Notes under the pieces: generated by a model
Databases searched by the model: none
What the model was told of the DNA's origin: nothing
The model's input: the letters and a program-made list of their open reading frames with translations, nothing else
Shown: in pieces, positions 44,269-50,210 of the stretch
Position numbering within the stretch: the stretch's first letter is position 1
How the letters are laid out: each line of letters opens with the position of its first letter
Translations under genes and position numbers: made by a program
Assembly: GCA_905197045.1 (NCBI GenBank)
Contig: CAJJXG010000010.1
Location: forward strand, 1-50,210
Length of the DNA: 50,210 nucleotides
Source of the DNA: an uncultured Caryophanales bacterium
Lineage (GTDB): Bacteria; Bacillota_I; Bacilli_A; RFN20; CAG-826
Direction of reading: 5' to 3'

Positions 44269-45600
44269 TTATTTTCTCTCTAATAACGCAACTGTCTCAA
44301 TATGATAAGTTCTAGGGAACATATCAACAAAATCAATCGATTTAATATTATAAAAGTCTTTTAAAATGTTAATGTCACGACTAAATGTTCCAACATCACA
44401 AGAAATATAAACTATCTTTTTAACTTTACTCTTTATTAACGAATTTAAGAATTTTTGATCTAACCCTTTACGTGGAGGATCAACAAAAACACAATCGAAT
44501 TTATTTTCAACAAGATAATCCCCGGCATCTTTACATAAGAAAGTTGCGTTATTTATGTTATTAAGTTTAGCGTTTTCTTTTGCATCAATAATTGCTTCTT
44601 TTACTATTTCTACTCCAGTTATTGATTTAACATTTTTACTTAAAATTAATCCTATAGTACCTATACCACAATAAGCATCAAGCACGACATCTTCTTTACT
44701 TAAATTTGCTTTTTTAATAGCTAAAGAATATAAAACTTCACATTGATCGTGATTTACTTGATAAAAAGATTTACTACTAATTTTAAATTTAACGCCAAGA
44801 AGTTCATCATAAATAAACCCCCTGCCGTAATAAATTTCCTCTTTATCTCCTAAAATAACGTTAGTTTTGCGGGGATTTTCATTAAAAACGATAGTTGTAA
44901 TCTCAGGACATTTCTCAACTAATGCTTTTATAAAATTCTTTTTTGAAGGAAAACGCAAGGTAGTAACTACAAAAACAACCATTATCTCTTTACTTACTTT
45001 ACCAACTCTTATTAAAACGTGTCTTATAATACCCTTATAAAAATCTTCTTTGTAAGCTTCAATTTTAAAAGAAACCATAAGTTCTTTAATAGCTTTTAAA
45101 ATAGAAACGTGTGCTTTATCTTCAATTACACATTCTGAAATAGGGACAATATCATGACTTTTAAATTTATAAAAGCCATAAACTAAACGATTTTGTTTAT
45201 CATAACCAAAAGGTACTTGAATTTTATTACGATAAAAATATGGTTCTTTCATACCATAAACACTTGCAGCGCTAGCATCAATTCGGGCAATAGATTTAAT
45301 AGTATTTATCGCTACACTTTTTTTATATTCTAATTCTTTTTCATAATTTAAATTTTGAAAAGAACATCCTCCACACGCTGTAGCACAAGGACATTTTGGA
45401 TTGATTCTAAATGGTGAAAATTTAATTATTTTATTAATTCTAGCAACATCAAAATCTTTCTTTTGATATAAAAGTTCAACATCAGCTTCTTCACCAATTA
45501 AAAGAGAAGGAACAAAATAAGTCCTTCCTTTATCATCTTTTGCAAGTCCTTGACCATCAAAAGTAAAATCAACGCATTTAACTCTAACAATTCTTTTCAT
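44269..45600 (-). CDS. rlmD: 23S rRNA (uracil-C5)-methyltransferase RlmD/RumA type
   Basis: SAM-dependent enzyme that makes m5U in 23S rRNA. The N-terminal about 60 residues are a TRAM domain (CVDFTFDGQGLAKDDKGRT). A [4Fe-4S] motif CPCATACGGCSF follows, then DAYCGIGTIGLIL (motif I), FVDPPRKGLD (motif IV) and YISCDVGTFSRDI with the nucleophilic Cys. The C-terminus MFPRTYHIETVALLERK is typical. At 443 residues it is full length. The 3' end is the intact copy of the island's 52-bp direct repeat. TATAAT lies 7 nt before the ATG with no RBS, suggesting a leaderless message. Confidence 0.92.
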   Translation of the reverse strand: MKRIVRVKCVDFTFDGQGLAKDDKGRTYFVPSLLIGEEADVELLYQKKDFDVARINKIIKFSPFRINPKCPCATACGGCSFQNLNYEKELEYKKSVAINTIKSIARIDASAASVYGMKEPYFYRNKIQVPFGYDKQNRLVYGFYKFKSHDIVPISECVIEDKAHVSILKAIKELMVSFKIEAYKEDFYKGIIRHVLIRVGKVSKEIMVVFVVTTLRFPSKKNFIKALVEKCPEITTIVFNENPRKTNVILGDKEEIYYGRGFIYDELLGVKFKISSKSFYQVNHDQCEVLYSLAIKKANLSKEDVVLDAYCGIGTIGLILSKNVKSITGVEIVKEAIIDAKENAKLNNINNATFLCKDAGDYLVENKFDCVFVDPPRKGLDQKFLNSLIKSKVKKIVYISCDVGTFSRDINILKDFYNIKSIDFVDMFPRTYHIETVALLERK

Positions 45601-45625
45601 CGGCTACATTATATAGAAAAATTGA

Positions 45626-45928
45626 TTAGAGCAAAACTTGATTAGCTAAATTTTCTTCGCCTACTTTTTTAATAAAATGATCTGAGGTAAGTTTTTCTTT
45701 GTTAAAAGCCACTTCACTTACTTTTAAGAAGCCATTATTAACTTTAACAATTAAAAAGCCATGATAAAGCGATTGAATCCCTCCGTTAGGAAGATATTGT
45801 AGAGTTGTTGGCCCAACATATCTTTCAAAGACTAAAAATTCAACTCGATCATCGTTAAAATAGCAATATCTAGGACTTATATCATCAAAATCAAAATCCT
45901 TATCAAAATTAATTCTTTTTGCTTCCAT
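45626..45928 (-). CDS. Hypothetical protein, possible formyltransferase C-domain-like
   Basis: A 100-residue soluble protein. I do not recognise it firmly. The C-terminal half (GFLIVKVNNGFLKVSEV, then DHFIKKVGEENLANQVLL) weakly recalls the C-terminal beta domain of methionyl-tRNA formyltransferase, which would be odd as a free-standing protein. It sits 25 nt upstream of rlmD. TACAAT at 45936-45941 lies 7 nt before the ATG, with no Shine-Dalgarno, another leaderless-looking start. Confidence 0.6.
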   Translation of the reverse strand: MEAKRINFDKDFDFDDISPRYCYFNDDRVEFLVFERYVGPTTLQYLPNGGIQSLYHGFLIVKVNNGFLKVSEVAFNKEKLTSDHFIKKVGEENLANQVLL

Positions 45929-46004
45929 ATAGTTTATTGTAAACCAAAATTAAAAACCTAAAAGGTTAAAATTATAACTTTTTAATAAAGGATGAGACAA
46001 AACA

Positions 46005-46036
46005 AAACCCACTCCGAGAGCAATAAGAGTGGGTTA
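46005..46036 (-). terminator. Terminator downstream of the aldehyde dehydrogenase gene
   Basis: Stem AACCCACTC/GAGTGGGTT with a 12-nt loop runs into TTTTGTTTTG on the minus strand. The surrounding spacer 45929-46202 also has an ATTAGTAGT/ACTACTAAT stem enclosing an AAAGGAGG string (46038-46080) and a CGATAACTATCG palindrome (46184-46195), but no gene. Confidence 0.7.
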
Positions 46037-46202
46037 AATTAGTAGTCAGAAAGGAGGTATATACAAAATAACTACTAATTTTTCAGAAATAAAATTATAT
46101 CCCCTATTTCATTTCTAAATTAATAATAAGCCATTTGAATATTTTTACAAGTTGAAAAATGGCTGCCTTGTCGGTTTTTATTACGATAACTATCGTTGTT
46201 TC

Positions 46203-47573
46203 TTAAAAAATTTTTAAGAAAAACTCAGTAATAATTCTTTTAAAGTTTGTATAAGGAGGGAACTTTACTTTTAATTCGCTTTTTTCTTGAAGAAGGACGC
46301 TTTTTCTATGTGTAAATGTCTCAATCGTGTAAGCGCCGTGATAGTGTCCTATTCCACTAGCTCCGACTCCACCAAAAGGAAATTCATCGACAGAAAAATG
46401 CATAATTGTGTTATTTACACATCCTCCTCCAAAAGAAACATTGTTCATCACTTTATTAATTCTTTCTTTATCACGCCCAAAGAAATATAAAGCTAAAGGT
46501 TTATCTTTTCTTTGAAGATTTACAATTACTTCATCTAATGAATCAAAAGGGATTATTGGTAAAATTGGTCCAAAAATCTCTTCTTGCATTATCTTGTCAT
46601 TAAAATCAGCATCCGTTAAAACAGGAGAAAGCAAGCGTCCAAATTTAAAGTATTTATTTAAAACTTTATCTTCATCAATCATTGAAGTAAGTCTTCTTAC
46701 TTGTTGTTCATTAATTACAAAAGGAAAATCATTTGTGATTTGTCCTTTTTTAATATAAAACTTTTTAATCCACTTGATACATTCTTTAACAAATTGATCT
46801 TTAATTTCTCTTTTAATAAGGACGTAATCTGGAGCAATACAAGTCTGCCCAGCATTTAAAAACTTTCCCCAAACGATTCGCTTTGCAGTTAATTTTAAAT
46901 TTGCATCCCCATCAACAATAACAGGTGATTTCCCTCCTAGTTCTAATGTAACAGGGGTTAGATATCGACTCGCTTTTGACATGACCATCTTTCCACTACT
47001 TTTTGAGCCTGTGAAAAATATATAATCATATTTCACATCAAATAAAACATTGCCTTCTTTTCGATTTTGATAAACAGTGCTAAAGACTTCTTTTGGTAAA
47101 GGAGCGATTACTCTTTCAATAACTTTATTGATATTCATTGTGTTATTTGAGAGTTTAAGTAAAACACAATTTCCACAAAATAAAGCGCCAATTGCAGGGA
47201 TTAATGATAAATTTAAAGGATAATTCCGTGGAGAAACAACTAAAACTACCCCATAAGGTTCTTTATAAATTAAACCTTTTGATTTCCTATTTATGAAGCC
47301 TGTTTTTACTCGTTCAGGATATAAAAATTCTTTTCCCTTTTTAATTAAAAAATCACACTCTTTAATAACTTGACCTAGCTCAGTAGAAGCTACTTCATAA
47401 GCTGGTTTATTGAAGTCAGCTTTAAACACATCATAAAAATCGTTTTTATAAAGAACTAAATTATCTCTAATTAATTTAACCCATTTAATTCTTTCGTTAA
47501 TGTTTTTAGTATTTCCTGCCAAAAAATATTCTCTTTTGGCATTAACAATTTCTTGAAGTAATCTAATATCCAC
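46203..47573 (-). CDS. Aldehyde dehydrogenase, class 3-like
   Basis: NAD(P)-dependent aldehyde dehydrogenase of 456 residues. Features are VVSPRNYPLNLSLIPAIGAL, FFTGSKSSGKMVMSKAS (nucleotide binding), TLELGGKSPVIV (general-base Glu) and GKFLNAGQTCIAPDYVL with the catalytic Cys; EIFGPILPII and SFGGGCVNNTIMHF follow. Length and pattern match class 3/YwdH-like fatty or aromatic aldehyde dehydrogenases. It follows metG by 3 nt, so it is probably cotranscribed with it. Oxidation of lactaldehyde from the rhamnose pathway is possible but not implied by context. Confidence 0.9.
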   Translation of the reverse strand: MDIRLLQEIVNAKREYFLAGNTKNINERIKWVKLIRDNLVLYKNDFYDVFKADFNKPAYEVASTELGQVIKECDFLIKKGKEFLYPERVKTGFINRKSKGLIYKEPYGVVLVVSPRNYPLNLSLIPAIGALFCGNCVLLKLSNNTMNINKVIERVIAPLPKEVFSTVYQNRKEGNVLFDVKYDYIFFTGSKSSGKMVMSKASRYLTPVTLELGGKSPVIVDGDANLKLTAKRIVWGKFLNAGQTCIAPDYVLIKREIKDQFVKECIKWIKKFYIKKGQITNDFPFVINEQQVRRLTSMIDEDKVLNKYFKFGRLLSPVLTDADFNDKIMQEEIFGPILPIIPFDSLDEVIVNLQRKDKPLALYFFGRDKERINKVMNNVSFGGGCVNNTIMHFSVDEFPFGGVGASGIGHYHGAYTIETFTHRKSVLLQEKSELKVKFPPYTNFKRIITEFFLKIF

Positions 47574-47576
47574 TTA

Positions 47577-49166
47577 TTAATTACCGCCCATTAATCCTTT
47601 AATAAATTCAACTTCTTTATTAACATCAAGTCTTGGAAATAAGACTTCGCCTTTAACTACTTTGTGATTATCTAAAATGTGTTCATTTAAAATATTACTA
47701 TAATCTGCTTCTTGAGTAGCAAGCCCAAGCTGTTCATAAATTTTTGGTGCTTTTTCAACAAGAATTGGTTCAAGTAATTTAGTACCTACAAAAATAATAT
47801 ATGCAAGATGAGACATAACGCTTTCTAGATTTACTTTTTTACTTTCATCTTTTGCTAAAACCCATGGGGCTGATTCTTCAATATACTTATTAGCTCTACC
47901 AAGCAAATTCATGACATCAATAAAGCCTTCTGTTATGTGTAAATCATCTAATTTATTTTCATAGTTAGTAATTGTTGTTTTAGCAAGTTCTTCAAGTTCT
48001 TTATCTTGAGGATTTACTTCGTTTACGAAGCAAGGAATTACGCCATCAAAATATTTTTGAATCATTGATACAGTTCTACTTACTAAGTTACCTAAATTAT
48101 TAGCTAAATCATTATTTACTCTTTCTACAAATTGTTCAGGAGTAAATTGACCATCTTGCCCAAAGACTACTTCTCTAACAAGGTAGTATCTAACTGCATC
48201 AACTCCATATTTTTCAATTAATGGATAAGGTGAAACAACGTTTCCTTTAGATTTAGACATTTTCCCATCTTTCATCATAAGTAAACCATGAACAAAAACC
48301 CTATCAGGTAATCTAACTCCTAAAGACATCAAAAATTCTGGCCAATAAATTGTATGGAACCTTGTAATATCTGCCCCAATAACATGAATTATTTCACTAT
48401 CTTCACTTGCCCAGAATTTTTGATAAAGTTCATCATGATCTGTTCCATAACCTAAAGCACTTAAATAATTACATAAAGCATCGAGCCAAACATAAGCTAC
48501 ATGTTTTGGGTTTTCTTTAATAGGAACGCCCCACGAGAAGGAAGTTCTACTTACACAAAGATCTTCTAAACCTGGCTTAATAAAGGTATTTAACATTTCG
48601 TTTTTTCTATTGATAGGATAAATAACTTTTTCGCCTTCATACCACTTTAAAAGTTCAGGAAGATATTTTTTGGTTTTGAAAAAGAAGCTTTCTTCAGTCG
48701 CTTTTTCAACTGGTCGACCACAATCTGGACAAAGATGTTCTTCTCCAACTTGGGTTTCTGTCCAGAAAGATTCACAAGGAGTACAATACCATCCTTCATA
48801 TTTTCCTAAATAAATATCATCGTTTTGATACATCTTGGTAAAAGCTTCTTGAACAACTTTGATATGTCTTTCTTGAGTTGTCCTAATAAAATCATCGTTT
48901 GAGATTTTCATAGCTTCCCAAAGTTTAGTAAATACATTAGTTATGTTATCTACATATTCTTGAGGTGTAACGCCAGCTTTTTGAGCGTTTTTCTCTATTT
49001 TTAAACCATGTTCGTCTGTACCTGTTAAAAAATAACATTCAAAATGTCTCATTCGTTTATAACGAGCAAAAACATCACACATTGTAGTGCAATATGCATG
49101 ACCAATATGTGGGTTACCACTTGGATAATAAATTGGTGTTGTAATATAAAATCTCTTTTTTGCCAT
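47577..49166 (-). CDS. metG: Methionyl-tRNA synthetase
   Basis: Class I aminoacyl-tRNA synthetase charging tRNA-Met. The HIGH motif is in YPSGNPHIGHAYCTTMCDVFARY and KMSKS in KMSKSKGNVVSPY. The connective peptide keeps a Cys pair set (CTPCESFW and CPDCGRP) that can bind zinc. At 529 residues it lacks the C-terminal tRNA-binding extension present in longer bacterial forms. The RBS is AGGAG. It is first of a two-gene unit with the aldehyde dehydrogenase. No T-box leader is visible in the 104-nt upstream spacer. Confidence 0.96.
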   Translation of the reverse strand: MAKKRFYITTPIYYPSGNPHIGHAYCTTMCDVFARYKRMRHFECYFLTGTDEHGLKIEKNAQKAGVTPQEYVDNITNVFTKLWEAMKISNDDFIRTTQERHIKVVQEAFTKMYQNDDIYLGKYEGWYCTPCESFWTETQVGEEHLCPDCGRPVEKATEESFFFKTKKYLPELLKWYEGEKVIYPINRKNEMLNTFIKPGLEDLCVSRTSFSWGVPIKENPKHVAYVWLDALCNYLSALGYGTDHDELYQKFWASEDSEIIHVIGADITRFHTIYWPEFLMSLGVRLPDRVFVHGLLMMKDGKMSKSKGNVVSPYPLIEKYGVDAVRYYLVREVVFGQDGQFTPEQFVERVNNDLANNLGNLVSRTVSMIQKYFDGVIPCFVNEVNPQDKELEELAKTTITNYENKLDDLHITEGFIDVMNLLGRANKYIEESAPWVLAKDESKKVNLESVMSHLAYIIFVGTKLLEPILVEKAPKIYEQLGLATQEADYSNILNEHILDNHKVVKGEVLFPRLDVNKEVEFIKGLMGGN

Positions 49167-49228
49167 ATTAAAAACTCCTGAGTTGTGTTTATATTTTAAT
49201 CTTAAAGTTAAAACTTATCATTAAATTT

Positions 49229-49252
49229 AAACATTTCTTTTAAGAAATGTTT
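49229..49252. terminator. Intrinsic terminator between the acetyltransferase and metG
   Basis: A perfect stem ACATTTCT/AGAAATGT with loop TTTA, flanked by A and T runs. On the minus strand it ends the acetyltransferase transcript. Confidence 0.65.
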
Positions 49253-49270
49253 TATTTTTGTTAAATTTAG

Positions 49271-49759
49271 CTATTTAATCAATTCAAAAGCGAGTCTTTC
49301 TTCTCCAGTATCACAATATATAATACCAACTTCTTTAAAGCCGCATTTAAGCAATAGATTTATCATAATTTTGTTATCTTTATGTGTATCAATTCTAATG
49401 TGATTAATTAAATTGAGACAATAAGACAAAACGTTTTCAAAAAAATTATGTGAAAGACCATTAGTCGCTATTCGATGAATCACGCCATATTTAGATTCAT
49501 CAATCCATTTTCCTTTGATAGTTTTATAAGTTTTGTCTTCGCCGATTTTAAAAAAGAAAACACCAATTAGTCTTCCTTTTTCATCTTCGACAACTCTTAA
49601 ATATTTATGTTCTTTTATGTCGTTTTCAATCAAATTTTTTGGTGGATAATTATCTTTCCGTTGATCAGGATTTCCGTTTACTTTCATAAACTGACGAGCA
49701 TTTTCATAAATTTTCAAGATATCTAAAAGATCTTTTTCTTCGGCTAATCTTACGTTCAT
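49271..49759 (-). CDS. GNAT family N-acetyltransferase
   Basis: A 162-residue GCN5-related acetyltransferase using acetyl-CoA; the acceptor is unknown. The N-terminal VRLAEEKDLLDILKIYENARQFM, the strand RLIGVFFFKIG, the GVIHRIATNG region and DTHKDNKIMINLLLKCGFKEVG at the C-terminus match the GNAT fold, with a weak acetyl-CoA loop. ATG 49759 is chosen because the earlier in-frame ATG lies in the rpmE terminator. TATATT at 49766-49771 ends 6 nt before the ATG and no Shine-Dalgarno exists, so the message is probably leaderless. Confidence 0.82.
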   Translation of the reverse strand: MNVRLAEEKDLLDILKIYENARQFMKVNGNPDQRKDNYPPKNLIENDIKEHKYLRVVEDEKGRLIGVFFFKIGEDKTYKTIKGKWIDESKYGVIHRIATNGLSHNFFENVLSYCLNLINHIRIDTHKDNKIMINLLLKCGFKEVGIIYCDTGEERLAFELIK

Positions 49760-49765
49760 ACATTT

Positions 49766-49801
49766 AATATAAGAAAAAATCCTTGCGTTTTGCAAGGATT
49801 T
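49766..49801 (-). terminator. rpmE terminator that also contains the acetyltransferase promoter
   Basis: Stem AAATCCTTGC/GCAAGGATTT with a 5-nt loop, followed by a T-run on the minus strand, ends rpmE. The hairpin includes -35 TTGCAA (49790-49795), and -10 TATATT lies at 49766-49771, an 18-bp spacer, ahead of the acetyltransferase gene. Confidence 0.65.
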
Positions 49802-49809
49802 TAATTGTT

Positions 49810-50016
49810 TTACTTATTTCTGTTATATTTTTTATTAAATCTATCAACTCTTCCGTCTGCTTGAGTAAATCTTTGTTTACCAGTATAGAATGGGTGGCAT
49901 TTTGAGCAGGTATCAACTCTGATTTCATCAAGTGTTGATTCTGTTTCGAATGTGTTACCGCAAGAAATGCAAGTAACTTTACAAGTGTGATAGTTTGGAT
50001 GAATTCCTTTTTTCAT
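49810..50016 (-). CDS. rpmE: 50S ribosomal protein bL31
   Basis: A 68-residue ribosomal protein of the large subunit. MKKGIHPNYHTCKVTCISCGNTFET and CSKCHPFYTGKQRF give two Cys pairs that bind zinc, so this is the zinc (C+) type and not the zinc-free paralogue. GGAAGGAG is the RBS. A stable hairpin lies just upstream in the leader, a likely autoregulatory element. A terminator follows that also forms part of the next promoter. Confidence 0.96.
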   Translation of the reverse strand: MKKGIHPNYHTCKVTCISCGNTFETESTLDEIRVDTCSKCHPFYTGKQRFTQADGRVDRFNKKYNRNK

Positions 50017-50032
50017 AAATATACTCCTTCCG

Positions 50033-50058
50033 CCTTAAGACTCTATGCGTTCTTAAAG
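50033..50058 (-). promoter_or_regulatory. Candidate bL31 leader hairpin
   Basis: CTTTAAGA pairs with TCTTAAGG (8 bp, one G-U) around a 10-nt loop on the minus strand, ending about 4 nt before the rpmE Shine-Dalgarno. L31 genes in several bacterial groups have autoregulatory leaders, so translational feedback is plausible. The outer spacer 50059-50155 has no other recognised element. Confidence 0.5.
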
Positions 50059-50155
50059 AAAGCATGTAAATAACTTAGATAATTAAATCTAGCAACATAT
50101 ATTAGCAACTTTAAAACCAAAAAGAAAGAAAAATCAGTTTTTAAATCTTCTTCTC

Positions 50156-50210
50156 TTGTGGTTATTCATTGAAAATGTCAGTAACGGTTATTCATTTAAA
50201 ATGTCACTAT
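50156..50210. repeat. Right arm of the 55-bp terminal inverted repeat
   Basis: Exact reverse complement of bases 1-55, with the two tandem TGACATTTT[A/C]AATGAATAAC motifs now on the minus strand. It probably marks the other end of an IS21-like element neighbouring this contig. If both ends belong to copies of one element, the contig is flanked by insertions of it. Confidence 0.7.

Noticed and set aside
1..50210. Recoding of UGA as tryptophan
   Set aside because: Long conserved proteins use TGG for Trp and have no internal TGA.
1..50210. Circular plasmid or phage closed by the terminal repeats
   Set aside because: The ends are inverted, not direct, repeats, and the gene content is chromosomal (metG, rpmE, rlmD).

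Overview
The window looks like a complete metagenomic contig from an uncultured, AT-rich, anaerobic, gut-type Bacillota or Mycoplasmatota-like bacterium. This is inferred from the strongly A/T-biased DNA, Firmicutes-like Shine-Dalgarno sequences and cre (CcpA) sites, a trimeric [FeFe] hydrogenase, a ferrous-iron Feo system, and long intact genes that read tryptophan from TGG, so the code is standard and not the Mycoplasma UGA-Trp code. The first and last 55 bases are exact reverse complements. They hold two tandem motifs that resemble the multi-repeat ends of an IS21-type element, so the assembly probably broke inside a multicopy element. A degenerate relic of the same motif pair lies near 30.05-30.12 kb.

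Layout. (1) 0.1-1.6 kb: a UMF1/Atg22-type MFS exporter. (2) 1.6-13.2 kb: a six-gene rhamnoside operon (GH3 beta-glucosidase, GPH sugar transporter, GH78 alpha-L-rhamnosidase, rhaB, rhaA, rhaD) with a divergent AraC-type regulator and a consensus cre site at the GH3 promoter. The logic is uptake of rhamnosyl-glucosides, cleavage in the cytoplasm, and conversion of rhamnose to DHAP and lactaldehyde. (3) 13.2-14.3 kb: a zinc-dependent phospholipase C-like protein and tRNA-Ser(GCU). (4) 14.6-18.9 kb: hydA, hydB and hydC of an electron-bifurcating hydrogenase, with a near-consensus cre over the -35 box. (5) 19.1-22.3 kb: feoA-feoA-feoB and a Cys-rich partner behind a near-consensus promoter with a candidate metalloregulator operator. 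(6) 22.3-35.6 kb: housekeeping and stress genes: CDF metal exporter, DegV, a TetR-controlled ABC exporter, fructokinase-like PfkB preceded by a frameshifted MGMT-type gene, a TetR-controlled flavoprotein and carboxymuconolactone-cupin pair, DUF2130 and an NCS2 purine permease. (7) 35.6-36.8 kb: a Fic AMP-transferase with its own HTH and three perfect-period iterons over its promoter. (8) 37.0-44.25 kb: a genomic island bounded by a 52-bp direct duplication of the 3' end of the rlmD gene. (9) 44.3-50.2 kb: rlmD, aldehyde dehydrogenase, metG, an acetyltransferase and rpmE.

The island is the most unusual part. It carries an unfamiliar three-gene cassette, one member of which is a HAD-like protein lacking the usual nucleophile Asp. 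It also carries a restriction-modification operon (control protein, two paralogous cytosine-C5 methyltransferases, DUF3883-type nuclease) between two clusters of short related repeats, a fragment of a Cas4-like/DUF2779 gene, a GC-rich structured-looking stretch and a 43-codon ORF. No integrase is present. Use of the rlmD (rumA) 3' end as an integration site agrees with what is known of streptococcal integrative elements. A second theme is promoter architecture. Five genes have a -10 box 6-9 nt from the start codon and no Shine-Dalgarno, which suggests leaderless mRNAs, and two promoters place their -35 inside the upstream gene's terminator hairpin.
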